A stretch of DNA of 64,000 nt from an uncultured Desulfobacter sp. (GTDB taxonomy: Bacteria > Desulfobacterota > Desulfobacteria > Desulfobacterales > Desulfobacteraceae). How positions within the stretch are numbered: the stretch's first letter is position 1; every line of letters begins with the position of its first letter. Made by a program: the position numbers and the translations under genes. Shown here one piece after another: positions 36,158 through 45,207 of the stretch. The stretch covers positions 1,496,501-1,560,500 of the forward strand of contig NZ_OY781882.1 of the NCBI RefSeq assembly GCF_963677125.1, written 5' to 3'. A model generated the notes under the pieces. That model had not been told where the DNA came from and ran no database searches. It saw nothing but the letters and a program-made list of their open reading frames with translations.

Positions 36158-36330
36158 ATCGCCCCCAGTTTAACGGCTAAAAGCGTTGCGATGATGCGAG
36201 CTGCACATCAGCTTTTTGATGATCCTATAATATTCAAATATTCAAAGATCCGATAGCATTGAGCATCATCGGCCCTCAGGCAGTTTCAAACATTTATTCC
36301 AAAAAAGCGGGCATTCAAAACTTGAAGCGC
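36158..36330 (+). pseudogene. Fragment of an LCMT-type SAM methyltransferase
   Basis: One frame reads IAPSLTAKSVAMMRAAHQLF then DDP up to a TAG at 36254-36256; the next frame continues DPIALSIIGPQAVSN. Together these match the N-terminus of the leucine-carboxyl-methyltransferase-like family (TA..VA..RA.HQLFDDP...DP.AL.I.G). There is one frame shift near 36247, and the catalytic domain is missing. Confidence 0.6.
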
Positions 36331-36376
36331 CAACAACTTAACAAGGCAGGTATACGAATACCGGATTCGTTGAGTT

Positions 36377-36532
36377 TTGTTCCAAGAGTCCACTGGCCTG
36401 GCTGATGAGCTTGCAGATTTACTTTTTGTAGTATGCTGTATTGCAAACCAGACTGGTGTGGACCTCACCACTGCCATTCGCAAAAACTTTAAGAAAAAGA
36501 TTCTGCGGGATAAGAACCGGCATAAGAATAAT
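36377..36532 (+). pseudogene. C-terminal fragment of a MazG-type pyrophosphohydrolase
   Basis: About 50 residues read GLADELADLLFVVCCIANQT, then GVDLTTAIRKNFKKK and RDKNRHKNN, the typical C-terminal half of small MazG-like nucleotide pyrophosphatases, including an ExxD metal motif. The N-terminal EExxE half is absent. Confidence 0.6.
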
Positions 36533-36548
36533 ATTATTCTGCCAGTTT

Positions 36549-36797
36549 TCAATTTTTATTGCCACGACTGTCAATACGATACCAGCCATGCCTTTGCAGG
36601 TAGACAGCATTTAAGCCATGCAGACAAAATGGTGCTTTATTGTTGGCTATTGTCAGGCGTTGATAGCATAATCCTGCGGGGATGTTGCAAGCCCTTAAGA
36701 GAGCTGCCAATAAGTGGCTTTTTGCATAACAATAACCTGTTTTGTATTTTAATACAACATCATGTAATTTTGAATTTTCAAAAGTAGTGTTTTTCAA
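36549..36797 (-). pseudogene. Internal fragment of a transglutaminase-like protein
   Basis: The 82-residue frame contains YKTGYCYAKSHLLAALLRA, IPAGLCYQRL and HGLNAVYLQRHGWYRIDSRG, which is the catalytic core of bacterial transglutaminase-like proteins (Cys, His, Asp). Both ends of a normal protein are missing, and it abuts a MazG remnant on one side and a broken C45 gene on the other. Confidence 0.6.
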
Positions 36798-36798
36798 A

Positions 36799-37614
36799 TT
36801 AACTCCATTGAATGAAGATGGAGTTGGGATACCCCTGGTGGTCCGTCAGTGCATGGCCAAGTGTTTTGGGAGTAAGATTACCGGCCAAACCTGCGGCCAA
36901 CTCGTCTATGCGCGCGGTTCGTGCCTGGCTGTCGGGAAATATCATTTGGCATCCGTCCACGGCCTGAAAGCGCGATGTCCTTTAATTATTGGCGTGGGTA
37001 AGAAACCCGCCACTGGGTTTTAGGACCTTGTACTCGTCCAGAGTACTCTCAACACACAGAAGACCGCCTTGTGCATCTGCCAAGGTGACGGCAACGATGC
37101 CCCGGCTGGCCTGCTCAAACAAACGGAGAGCCTTAGTTATATCGGTCTGACGCATGGCTCGCGGCAGATAGGCCCCCATGGAAATTTTTGGCTCCAGGTG
37201 GGGCTGCATAGCCGAAACGCCATTGAGGCAGCATCCTAAACCGGCTGAATTGAGGGTATACTCCCCTAACCCCAGCAACGGGAGTGCCAATTGGCGCAAA
37301 CCATCACTGCGGGTAATATGTACAAGAGCAATCGGAGTGCCCGAGAACCAGTCAAAATTCTGGCCCATGATGGATTGGCCGTCGGCAGTTGCCGGCCCGG
37401 TACCGGCCAGGGTGGTGCACATGGCAGCCAGGTTAGAGTTCACAAAAAGCAGTTCCAGGCCGCATCGTGTTGCCCAGGCCTCTTCCAGGCCCATTCCGGC
37501 ACCCTTTGCCAGACCGCGGACAAAGGGTTCCAATTCCGGGTCAAACTGCCATGGCGGAATTAATTCGCTCTTTGGAAACTTAATACAGTTGATTAGTAGA
37601 ACCGCTGTTTTCAT
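36799..37614 (-). pseudogene. Broken C45 (acyl-CoA:6-APA acyltransferase-like) peptidase
   Basis: The frame has the C45 nucleophile Cys (MCTTLAG), ADGQSIMGQNFDWF and SAGLGCCLNGVS. A TAA at 36982-36984 interrupts it right after LTHANN. The same frame then continues for about 60 codons with family-like PDSQARTARIDELAAG and ALTDHQGYPNSI to a TAA at 36799-36801. The N-terminal substrate-entry part is lost, and the first codons overlap the 3' end of the GGDEF-EAL gene. A normal, TAA-type nonsense change plus truncations point to a pseudogene. Confidence 0.65.
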
Positions 37615-39220
37615 CCAACCATTGAATCAAGTCCTCACGATTCAATGGCTTGGCAAAGTAAAACCCCTGGAGGATATCGCATCCCAGAGCTTTCAGTTTC
37701 CCGGCGGTCTCTTTATTTTCAACACCTTCAGCCACCACTTTCATGCTCAGGTTATGGCCCAGGTCAATGATTGACCTGACAATGACGGCGTCACTGTCAC
37801 TTTTCAGCATGTCGAGAACAAATGACTTATCTATTTTCAATTCCTTTGCCGGCAGTTTTTTCAAATAGGCCAGAGATGAATATCCAGTGCCGAAATCATC
37901 AATAGAGATCTTAATCCCCAGCGAGGCCAACTTACTGAGAATTTTCAAAGCCAGGTCAGGGTCTTTGATCATGGACCCTTCAGTAACCTCAAGGGTAATG
38001 TATCCGGCCGGAATGTCATAGAGAGAGAGCATGCCCACAATGACGTTAGGCAGTTCCGTGTCCAGAAGAGAAGCTGGACTCAAATTAACCGCAACCCCCA
38101 TCTTCAGTCCTTTTTTGTGCCATTGCTCCCCTTGCTTAAGGGCAGCATTTAGTACCCAATTAGTCAAAGGCCGAATCAGTCCGGTCCGTTCGGCCAAGGG
38201 AATGAATTCGTCCGGTGGAAGAAATCCGTGCTCCGGATGCTGCCAACGGACCAGGGCTTCTACACAGCTGACCCGGGACTGAGCCAGATCAATTTTCGGC
38301 TGGTAATAGACCATCAGTTCACTGGCATCAATGGCGTGTCGCAGTTCCCCCATCATGGTGATGCGTTTTGGGCTGCTTTTATCCATCTCTTTATCGTATA
38401 GGGCAAATTTTTTGGTGCTCTGTTTGGCATTGACCAGCGCCAGGCTTGCCCGCTGCATAATGGTATCTGCTTCCATGCCGTGGTCAGGAAAGGAAGAGAT
38501 ACCGATACTGGACATCACCTCTATATCAAGTCCATCTATGGAAAAGGGTTCCATAAATATTTTCTGCAGCTTTTTTACGATATTGAGCACCACGTCCCTG
38601 TGGGTGCTCATATCAAGAAGGATGGCAAACTCATCACCACCAATCCTGGCAAGGGTATCGGATTTTCTTATCATGATTTGGAGCCGGGAAACCACCTGGC
38701 ATAATAGCTGATCCCCGCTGAAATGACCTAACGTGTCATTGATCTGCTTAAATCCGTCAAGATTCAAAATCATCATCACCAAACCGGTTTTACGCCTGGA
38801 TGCGATCTGAATGGCATGATTCAGCCTGTCATAAAGCAGTGCACGGTTTGGCAATCCGGTGAGCGCATCGTGGGTGGCTTCGTGTACCGCTTTGTGTTCA
38901 AGTTCAACGGTGCGATCCCGCAGGCTCGCGGTTTGTTCCATGACCATGGAACCGGCTTCATAGGCCATGATCGTGCTGGTGTATTGGCCCCAAAAGGCAA
39001 ATATAAAAGGCATGGCATCCATGAACCAGAGGGTGACGTTTGTTTTCTGTGCCTCAATCATGGATTGAATGGTAATTGCTCCTGACTGAACATAGGCATT
39101 GAGTGCTGTGGCCAGGAGAAGCGCAACAAAGGCGATGAAGGTACCAAACAACGCATAGCGGGTAATCTCGGACTTCATGAGTTTGACGTTAGCGCGAAGG
39201 GATTGGCGTAATTTATCCAT
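37580..39220 (-). CDS. Membrane-bound GGDEF-EAL cyclic-di-GMP protein
   Basis: A 546-residue protein. Two N-terminal transmembrane helices (~22-46 and ~66-86) and a short coiled coil lead to a GGDEF domain (~115-280) with intact IGGDEF, then an EAL domain (~300-540) with EALVRW, DDFGTGYSS and AEGVEN. Both active sites look intact, so it could make or break cyclic di-GMP; one activity often dominates. No periplasmic sensor domain of size is present. A PilZ protein at 43.1 kb is a possible receptor. Confidence 0.92.
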   Translation of the reverse strand: MDKLRQSLRANVKLMKSEITRYALFGTFIAFVALLLATALNAYVQSGAITIQSMIEAQKTNVTLWFMDAMPFIFAFWGQYTSTIMAYEAGSMVMEQTASLRDRTVELEHKAVHEATHDALTGLPNRALLYDRLNHAIQIASRRKTGLVMMILNLDGFKQINDTLGHFSGDQLLCQVVSRLQIMIRKSDTLARIGGDEFAILLDMSTHRDVVLNIVKKLQKIFMEPFSIDGLDIEVMSSIGISSFPDHGMEADTIMQRASLALVNAKQSTKKFALYDKEMDKSSPKRITMMGELRHAIDASELMVYYQPKIDLAQSRVSCVEALVRWQHPEHGFLPPDEFIPLAERTGLIRPLTNWVLNAALKQGEQWHKKGLKMGVAVNLSPASLLDTELPNVIVGMLSLYDIPAGYITLEVTEGSMIKDPDLALKILSKLASLGIKISIDDFGTGYSSLAYLKKLPAKELKIDKSFVLDMLKSDSDAVIVRSIIDLGHNLSMKVVAEGVENKETAGKLKALGCDILQGFYFAKPLNREDLIQWLDENSGSTNQLY

Positions 39221-39320
39221 TTCAGAATTTACCTTTAGATGATAAACAAAATTGGTATTGACTTGAAACTTTTTTTAATTTAACTGATTAAATATCAAAA
39301 ATAAATACTGGAGTTATGTC

Positions 39321-39731
39321 ATGATTAAAAAATTAATCTCTATCGCTTTTTTGTTCACCATTATTTTTTCGCCCTTTTCAGCGAATTGTATGGATTTTAA
39401 ACCGGGAAAATACGAAATCACCTCAAAAATGGAAATGCCGGGAATGTCTATGCCTGCACAGACCGTAACCCAGTGCCTTACACAGGAAAATCCGATACCG
39501 GATAACTCATCGGGAAATCAGGGCTGCGAAATAGATATGCAAGAAAAAGGAAACACACTTACCTGGACCATGGAGTGCACGCAACAAGGCCAGAAAGTCA
39601 CATCAACGGGTAAGATGACCTATTCTGAAGATTCTTTTGCGGGCACAATGACAGTGGAAACAGGACCACAAGCAGGAAATATGACCATGAAAACCCAAAT
39701 CACCGGCAAAAGGATCGGCGCTTGTGATTAA
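39321..39731 (+). CDS. DUF3617-like secreted protein
   Basis: A 136-residue protein with a Sec signal peptide (~1-23, IAFLFTIIFSPFSANC) and the DUF3617 pattern: FKPGKYEITSKMEMPGM near the start, repeated CLTQ and GCEID cysteines, and GKMTYSEDSFAGTM. The family is exported and of unknown function. It stands alone on the plus strand. Confidence 0.82.
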   Translation: MIKKLISIAFLFTIIFSPFSANCMDFKPGKYEITSKMEMPGMSMPAQTVTQCLTQENPIPDNSSGNQGCEIDMQEKGNTLTWTMECTQQGQKVTSTGKMTYSEDSFAGTMTVETGPQAGNMTMKTQITGKRIGACD

Positions 39732-39744
39732 CTGAAAGATTAGA

Positions 39745-40131
39745 CTATATTAACACAGTACGTCTCCCCAAAGGCGCAAAACATACGGCGGCCAGCCGGA
39801 AATGGGCGAACCCGAAGGGGATGCCGATAATGGTCATACAAAGGCAAATGCCGGCTGAGATGTGTGAGATGGCCAGCCATATACCTGCAAAGATAATCCA
39901 CAGAATATTGGCCATAGTCGTGCCGGTTATCACTTCCTCACCCACGGCCCTGGCATCCACAAGCGTTTTGCCATAGGGAAATGCGGCAAAGCCGGCAATT
40001 CTAAATGCAGCCCAGCCAAAAGGAATGCCTACGACCGTGAGCATCAGAATACAGCCGGTAAGAATCCATAAAAGGCCTGCAGCCCATCCCCCGCCAATTA
40101 CAAACCAGAGCAAATTTAACAAAAAGGTCAT
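39745..40131 (-). CDS. YccF-domain inner membrane protein
   Basis: A 128-residue protein with two copies of the YccF motif, each a hydrophobic segment ending in GIPFG: TVVGIPFGWAAFRIAGFAA and TIIGIPFGFAHFRLAA. It has four or more membrane helices. The function of the family is unknown. It is convergent with the DUF3617 gene. Confidence 0.88.
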   Translation of the reverse strand: MTFLLNLLWFVIGGGWAAGLLWILTGCILMLTVVGIPFGWAAFRIAGFAAFPYGKTLVDARAVGEEVITGTTMANILWIIFAGIWLAISHISAGICLCMTIIGIPFGFAHFRLAAVCFAPLGRRTVLI

Positions 40132-40268
40132 TGTTCCTCCTGAAATTTTAATACAAAAGCATTCTCAACCACGCGATAAATTCATTGCCGGGACTCTCAG
40201 CGATGACGGCGCAAAGGGTTTGGGCTAAATTTTCCATGCGGTTACTTTTAATCAGATTGAGCATGGCA

Positions 40269-40748
40269 TTAACGATACATATTATATCGCCTGGATTCGG
40301 GTTTATAGGGGTTGAATATTTTGATCGTGTAATTTGCATCATCCACAATTACACCTGTGGAATGGTAAAAAGAAAACCACACACCGATTGCGTCTCCGGC
40401 CGGACCAATAATGGCCCTGGCATATTTTCTGTTTTGGCCGGGTTCCAGATTGCTTAAATGATCAATTTTGTGATAAAGGTCCGGTCCGAATTCAATGGGA
40501 AACCAGAATTTTGTTTCAAAAGAATAGGCCGGGTCAATACCCACAACGGCATAGGGCAAATTTTCCCGGCCGCAATAATAATAGGATAACTGCTTGGAAA
40601 GCGTCTTTTCCCGGTACTGTTCCATAAGCACCGGACTGTGCTTCATGCGCCCGACAGAGTTAAACCCACATCCTGCTGGAATTAAAAAAAACAAAAGGAG
40701 CAAAAACGTGGTCACCTTTAAGCCCAAATAGATAAGATTACTTTTCAT
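40269..40748 (-). CDS. Putative lipoprotein of unknown function
   Basis: A 159-residue protein starting at 40748 behind GGGAG. It has a lipoprotein signal peptide ending in LIPAGC at about residue 27. The mature part includes YYYCGRENLPYAVVGIDPAY and GPAGDAIGVWFSFYHSTGV. The mature domain resembles small secreted proteins of unknown function; I do not recognise the family with certainty. Confidence 0.72.
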   Translation of the reverse strand: MKSNLIYLGLKVTTFLLLLFFLIPAGCGFNSVGRMKHSPVLMEQYREKTLSKQLSYYYCGRENLPYAVVGIDPAYSFETKFWFPIEFGPDLYHKIDHLSNLEPGQNRKYARAIIGPAGDAIGVWFSFYHSTGVIVDDANYTIKIFNPYKPESRRYNMYR

Positions 40749-40820
40749 GAATCTGCTCCCCCGGTCCTTTATTTCACATGAAAGCACCAACAATTTGTTG
40801 AATTTCTTTCGTGTTTTGTT

Positions 40821-40860
40821 ATGGGCCGGACCTGGGTGCTGATAGACCAGGTCGGCCCAT
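40821..40860. terminator. Strong hairpin after apt
   Basis: ATGGGCC-GACCTGG (40821-40835, one bulged G) pairs with CCAGGTCGGCCCAT (40847-40860) over an 11-base loop, directly after the apt stop on the minus strand. No T-run follows, so it may act as terminator or message stabiliser. Confidence 0.6.
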
Positions 40861-40865
40861 GGCCG

Positions 40866-41387
40866 TTATTCTCCTTCAAATTCTGTGATACTAAACACAG
40901 GGCAGCCGGGAATCTGAGTCCGGCCCTTAAGATCAGGCAGTTCCACAACAAAGGCGCATTCGAGCAGATCAGCCCCCAGCTGCTTTACAAGTTTCACCGT
41001 AGCACCCACCGTGCCTCCGGTGGCAATGAGATCATCCACAATGACCACTTTTTCGCCAGGAGAAACGGCATCTTTGTGCATCTCAAGGGTGCCTTCCCCA
41101 TATTCAAGGCTGTAGCTTTGTTCAATGGTCTCGTGGGGCAATTTTCCTTTCTTGCGTACCGGGACAAAACCGATACCAAGGCGATAGGCCACCACGGCAC
41201 CAAACACAAAACCTCTGGCATCAATGCCGACCATCTTGTCAAGATTCTTATCTTTATAACGGTCGTAGAGAATATCACAAGAGTATCTAAATGCTTTGGG
41301 ATCCTGCATCAATGTGGTCAAATCCCTGAAAACAACGCCTTCGATTGGCCAATCCGGTATGCTTCTGATGTTCTGCTTTAAATCCAT
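40866..41387 (-). CDS. apt: Adenine phosphoribosyltransferase
   Basis: A 173-residue enzyme that turns adenine and PRPP into AMP. It has the PRPP-binding motif VVIVDDLIATGGTVGA, the family start RSIPDWPIEGVVFRDLT and ARGFVFGAVVAY. The start at 41387 is preceded by AGGAG; the frame extends 17 codons further without need. It follows mtnP by 80 bases, so adenine released by MtnP is salvaged by this enzyme. Confidence 0.94.
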   Translation of the reverse strand: MDLKQNIRSIPDWPIEGVVFRDLTTLMQDPKAFRYSCDILYDRYKDKNLDKMVGIDARGFVFGAVVAYRLGIGFVPVRKKGKLPHETIEQSYSLEYGEGTLEMHKDAVSPGEKVVIVDDLIATGGTVGATVKLVKQLGADLLECAFVVELPDLKGRTQIPGCPVFSITEFEGE

Positions 41388-41467
41388 TTTTATTATTTCT
41401 CCTTCTGCGGGCATCCAAAGATGTGTGTTAAATCCCAATTAATTATTAAGTCGGGCATGGGCACGGT

Positions 41468-42223
41468 TCAGTCCATGGTCGCTATTTGCGAGACAGCATT
41501 GATGAACAATTGTTTGACATTGTCGGCATTTTGGTTGAACACAGATAAAATATCATCCCAAGTTACCGGGGATTCATCCTGTTTCCAACAGTCATAATCG
41601 GTGGCCATGGCCACGGCGGCGTAGGGGAGACCTGCCTCATTGGCCAGCATAGCCTCAGGTGCTGTTGACATATTGATAACATCCGCGCCCCACAACCGGA
41701 ACATTTTGGATTCGGCCACCGTTGAAAATCTAGGGCCTTCAATGGTTACCACACATCCATTGTCATGGACATTCAATCCTATATCTTTGGCAGATTTGTA
41801 CAGCACGTTGCGCAGGAAGTCATCAAACGGGTGGGCCATGGCCGTGTGAACCGCACCGTGTTCAAAAGAGTCGGCAAAGGTATTTTTACGAAACCGGGTA
41901 AAATCAATGAACTGATCCAGGATCACAAAATGGCCCCGGTCGATTTCCTCTCTCAGGCTGCCGCAGGCGGTTGTGGCAATAATATGTGTAGCACCTGCCT
42001 GTTTTAAGGCATATATATTTGCCCGGTTGTTCACCTGGGTGGGGCTGTACTGGTGCTTGCGCCCGTGCCTTGCCAGAATCAATACCCGGGTATCATTGAT
42101 CAGGCCGGACATGATATCTGATGAAGGCGCACCATAGGGGGTGTCAACCTCAAGTTTTTTACAATCTTCCAGAATATCAGGATCATCCAGTCCTGATCCC
42201 CCAATAATACCTACCCGTATCAT
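41468..42223 (-). CDS. mtnP: 5'-methylthioadenosine phosphorylase
   Basis: A 251-residue phosphorylase that splits methylthioadenosine to adenine and methylthioribose 1-phosphate. Motifs: IGGSGLDD, ARHGRKHQYSPTQVNNRANI, IEGPRFSTVAESKMFRLWGA and INMSTAPEAMLANEAGLPYA, then MATDYDCW. The DYDCW ending of the last motif favours MTA phosphorylase over guanosine/inosine phosphorylase. AGGAG lies eight bases upstream of the start. It forms a salvage pair with apt. Confidence 0.9.
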   Translation of the reverse strand: MIRVGIIGGSGLDDPDILEDCKKLEVDTPYGAPSSDIMSGLINDTRVLILARHGRKHQYSPTQVNNRANIYALKQAGATHIIATTACGSLREEIDRGHFVILDQFIDFTRFRKNTFADSFEHGAVHTAMAHPFDDFLRNVLYKSAKDIGLNVHDNGCVVTIEGPRFSTVAESKMFRLWGADVINMSTAPEAMLANEAGLPYAAVAMATDYDCWKQDESPVTWDDILSVFNQNADNVKQLFINAVSQIATMD

Positions 42224-42319
42224 ATTCAAATCTCCTAAAATAAAAACCAACCAACAAGACCTTTTGCGCTATCACATAATCCCTTAAAGATTCAAGCAGG
42301 AATTTTTTAGAAGATCGGA

Positions 42320-42874
42320 TCACGATTTTTTTTGTTGAACATATTCTTGATAACTCATGGTTTTGTAACTTTGGGTGTGGATATACTGTAAAATTGAAAG
42401 CAACTGATCCGCAGTGGCAAAACCGGGCAGGCTATTGATTTTGGTTCCGTCCGGTTCCAGGAACCAGAGGGTAGGTAAGCCTCTAACCCCCCATTGCCGG
42501 GCCAATTTTTCACGTTTGTCCGTATCTACGGCAATGCTGACAAAATGATCATTCAGATAGTCCTTAATCCGATCATCCGTGAAGGTCTCCTTTTTTAACT
42601 TGGTACAGTATCCACACCAGGACGCGTGGAAATAAAGAAAAATGTTTTTCCCCTCTTTTCCGGCCAGAGCCATGCCCGGGGTGTAATCATTCCAGGAAAT
42701 ATTCTCGGACGCGTCAGCAGATGGACGTTGTGAGGTTTGATTTTCAGCAGCAGTGGGTCCAAGTTTTGCCTGGTCTGTCTTGGACTCGACATTCAATCCA
42801 GGCCTTTTGTAAAAATATATACCACCTAAGATTAGCACCACCAGTACCACTACCAGTATATTTTCTTTTCTCAT
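42320..42874 (-). CDS. Membrane-anchored thioredoxin-like protein
   Basis: A 184-residue protein with an N-terminal membrane anchor (~6-21), a ~45-residue linker and a thioredoxin-fold domain with the redox motif WCGYC (HASWCGYCTKL) and the cis-Pro GLPTLWF. It probably reduces disulfides on the outer face of the membrane, as in DsbD-gamma/TlpA-like proteins. It precedes mtnP by about 100 bases on the same strand; no functional tie is evident. Confidence 0.88.
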   Translation of the reverse strand: MRKENILVVVLVVLILGGIYFYKRPGLNVESKTDQAKLGPTAAENQTSQRPSADASENISWNDYTPGMALAGKEGKNIFLYFHASWCGYCTKLKKETFTDDRIKDYLNDHFVSIAVDTDKREKLARQWGVRGLPTLWFLEPDGTKINSLPGFATADQLLSILQYIHTQSYKTMSYQEYVQQKKS

Positions 42875-43113
42875 TTTTAGTCCTTTTTAACCAATATTAA
42901 AACTACTGGAATTGTTATTGTTATTATTATTTACATGCCGAATTAAAAACCTCTAGCAAAAAAGATACCTGCATTGGCATTCGAAAGCCAAATATATTCA
43001 ACCGCATCCCATTGACAAAATGCAGAATGGTCAAAATAGCACAAAATCATCTGAGAAAAAAGACGACGGAAAATAGTCTTGAAAGATAAGTCCGGCAGGG
43101 CTGACGATGACTG

Positions 43114-43596
43114 TCAGAAAACAAACTTAACGCCTATCCCTGTGTGACTGATTCGAACGATCCGGCCGTTTCGACGCTGGGGACCTGATTCATCGGTTTG
43201 AAAGGTCACCACAATAGAATCGTTTTTTTTGTACTTTTCCGGCGTCTTGGACTTGATGAAAATGCCGGAATAACTCAGATCCAGGGCCTGTTCTTTGTAC
43301 AGGGAGCCTTTGTTGATAAAATCTACAAAACCCTGAAATTCCGTTCTGGGGCACTTGCGGCGCTCTTGTCCCTGGGAAGTTTTCGGCCGAGAAACGGCTG
43401 GTTCAAAGGATGTCTGGTCTTCAAGGCAAAAGTCTCCATCTACCACATTGTCGTTGCATTTCACAACATAAATATTTTTTGCAGTGGAATTGTCCGAAGC
43501 CCGCTTAAACCGTCTGTAAAGTTTAAGAAACTGAACGCATATAAAAATCGAGATCAAAAAAATTATGAGGGCGAATATAATTTTCAATTGCGTCAT
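43114..43596 (-). CDS. Membrane-anchored PilZ-domain protein
   Basis: A 160-residue protein with one N-terminal transmembrane helix (~6-26) and a C-terminal PilZ domain with RRKCPRTEF (RxxxR) and DLSYSGIFI (D/NxSxxG), the two c-di-GMP binding motifs. It is a likely receptor for cyclic di-GMP, perhaps made by the GGDEF-EAL protein at 37.6-39.2 kb. Effector role unknown. Confidence 0.85.
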   Translation of the reverse strand: MTQLKIIFALIIFLISIFICVQFLKLYRRFKRASDNSTAKNIYVVKCNDNVVDGDFCLEDQTSFEPAVSRPKTSQGQERRKCPRTEFQGFVDFINKGSLYKEQALDLSYSGIFIKSKTPEKYKKNDSIVVTFQTDESGPQRRNGRIVRISHTGIGVKFVF

Positions 43597-44080
43597 TTGT
43601 TTTTCCTAAAACAAATATGTGAAGTGATACAACTGCCATGAACTGACTGGGCCTATCAAAAAACCAGGCTCACTCTACAACAAAATTGTAAAATCTATGT
43701 GAACGATATAGACTTTCCTCTAAACATGAACAGTTACGGAGGATTCATGCCATGCAGGATAACCATTTGTAGGTAAGGATTACAAGAATAAAAAATAAGA
43801 CGCATAATTTTGTCCCAAATCCGGAAAAATTATCTATTGGGTTCACATCTTTTTTCAAGCCTCTTAATTCTAATGGGTAGGCCGGTGAAGATCTTACAAC
43901 TTTAATTGTTGGGACTTGTTAGGCCAATGAAGGTTATGGTAAGTATTTGCCGTATTCATAAAAACAGACATGGGCCGGCCTGACATATCAACCGCCAGGC
44001 TTAGCCCACAACAAAGGTTGAAACATCTCTGTGGTTTACAGAAAGTTTCATATAAAAATTTACAATAAAGAGGAGGCCTG
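43597..44080. other. 484-base intergenic region with repeat copies
   Basis: No gene was found. A degenerate copy of the dispersed element lies near 43650-43690 (TGGGCCTATCAAAAAACCAGG, then CTACAACAAAATTG), and the good copy B at 43965-44042 lies before the HD-domain gene. Confidence 0.45.
43965..44042. repeat. Dispersed ~78-bp element, copy B
   Basis: It shares CTGACATATCA, GCCAGGC and TAGCCCACAACAAAG with copy A at 22980-23059. Outer GGGC/GCCC and inner CCTG/CAGG arms can pair. It ends about 40 bases before the HD-domain gene. Confidence 0.6.
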
Positions 44081-44659
44081 ATGAGCAGCAAGATACCGAC
44101 ACGTGGCGCAGCCTTGGCACTTCTAAAGCGTTACAACAAAAGTGAGAGCCTTATCAAGCATGCATTTGCCGTTGAAGGCGTAATGCGTTACATGGCCGAA
44201 AAACATGGGGCGGATAAAGAGACATGGGGCGTTGTGGGCTTGATCCACGACCTTGATTATGAGCAGTTTCCAGATCAGCACTGCAAAAAAACCGAAGAAA
44301 TTTTAACAGAAAACGATTGGCCGGCGGATCTAATCCGTGCCGTGGTCAGCCATGGATGGGGTATTTGTACGGATGTCAAACCTGAAAGCACCATGGAAAA
44401 AGTCCTCTTTGCCGTTGACGAACTTACAGGACTGGTGGCAACTTCGGCGCTGGTGAGACCGTCAAAGAGTGTCATGGATATAAAAACAAAATCGGTCAAA
44501 AAGAAATGGAAAGACAAAAGATTTGCAATGGGCGTTGATCGATCAATCATTCAAAAAGGCGCCGATATGTTGGGTGTTGAATTGAGCGAACTGATTACGG
44601 ATACGATCATGGGAATGCGCGAGGTCGCTGTCGAAATCGGGTTGAAAGGAGACGTTTAG
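44081..44659 (+). CDS. HD-domain phosphohydrolase-like protein
   Basis: A 192-residue protein with HD-family metal ligands: IKHAFAVE near the start, GLIHDLDYEQFP (the HD pair) and VVSHGWG, then FAVDELTGL. HD proteins hydrolyse phosphoesters or nucleotides. The start is behind GAGGAGG. It is followed two bases later by a small cysteine-rich gene, so they form an operon. Confidence 0.88.
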   Translation: MSSKIPTRGAALALLKRYNKSESLIKHAFAVEGVMRYMAEKHGADKETWGVVGLIHDLDYEQFPDQHCKKTEEILTENDWPADLIRAVVSHGWGICTDVKPESTMEKVLFAVDELTGLVATSALVRPSKSVMDIKTKSVKKKWKDKRFAMGVDRSIIQKGADMLGVELSELITDTIMGMREVAVEIGLKGDV

Positions 44660-44660
44660 C

Positions 44661-44864
44661 ATGGAATGCAAACAAGATAAAAATCTTAAACAGTGCAACT
44701 GCAGCTATGAGCCTTGCTCAAGAAAAGGTATATGCTGCGAATGTATCAGGTATCATGTCAGGATGCGTCAACTGCCGGCCTGCGTATTTCCTAACGATGC
44801 TGAGCAGACCTATGACCGCAGTTATGAGCATTTTGCCCGTCTGGTCGGCGAGGGCAAAGTTTAG
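44661..44864 (+). CDS. Small cysteine-rich protein (DUF6485-like)
   Basis: A 67-residue protein with seven cysteines, mostly at 3-27 and one at 42: KQCNCSYEPCSRKGICCECI and LPACVFP. The pattern suggests binding of zinc or an iron-sulfur cluster and matches a small family (DUF6485, from memory). AAAGGAG lies before the start. Coupled to the HD-domain gene. Confidence 0.8.
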   Translation: MECKQDKNLKQCNCSYEPCSRKGICCECIRYHVRMRQLPACVFPNDAEQTYDRSYEHFARLVGEGKV

Positions 44865-44949
44865 AGCCAAAGATTCGGCCCGTTTTATAATTTTTTTGGG
44901 ACAATGGCATCAACGGCAATGTCATCTGAAGGCATTTTACTTGCCGAAC

Positions 44950-45207
44950 TCATCCATTGGTATGGTGAGCATCGTTTAATTTCCGTTGATGCGCTTTTAT
45001 CTGCGTTGCCATGTCTATCAATTCTTCTTTGCGTGGACGAAAATATATCATTGCTGCTGCAGATATAATCAGCAATTGATATAATGAGGGGGCATCCTTT
45101 GCCAAGAAAAACAACACGACCCCATATATTCCAATACGTTCCAATACTGCCGATGTAATTACAACTGCTATGGTATATTTTGCTATCGCAGAAGGGTAAC
45201 CCTCCAA
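44950..45207 (-). CDS. Small two-helix membrane protein, probably frame-shifted at its 5' end
   Basis: An 85-residue frame with two membrane helices (~9-35 and ~40-56) and a charged tail. It opens at TTG 45207 without a good ribosome site. A different frame begins at ATG 45248 behind a good AAGGA, reads MYEDQDEMKRLDAG and runs into this gene 25 bases before stopping at 45183. The likely original protein began at 45248 and lost frame near 45195-45207 by mutation or sequencing error. No family recognised. Confidence 0.5.
   Translation of the reverse strand: MEGYPSAIAKYTIAVVITSAVLERIGIYGVVLFFLAKDAPSLYQLLIISAAAMIYFRPRKEELIDMATQIKAHQRKLNDAHHTNG

Noticed and set aside
36982..36984. In-frame stop in the C45 gene as a recoded codon
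   Set aside because: The codon is TAA, which is not used for selenocysteine or pyrrolysine, and the gene is truncated as well.
40148..40348. 66-residue minus-strand frame between yccF and the lipoprotein gene
   Set aside because: It overlaps the end of the lipoprotein gene in another frame and has no family features.
41468..41490. AACGGCCATGG-like motif at the end of mtnP
   Set aside because: Here the similar bases are coding (last residues ATMD) and differ at key positions, so it is not counted as a copy.
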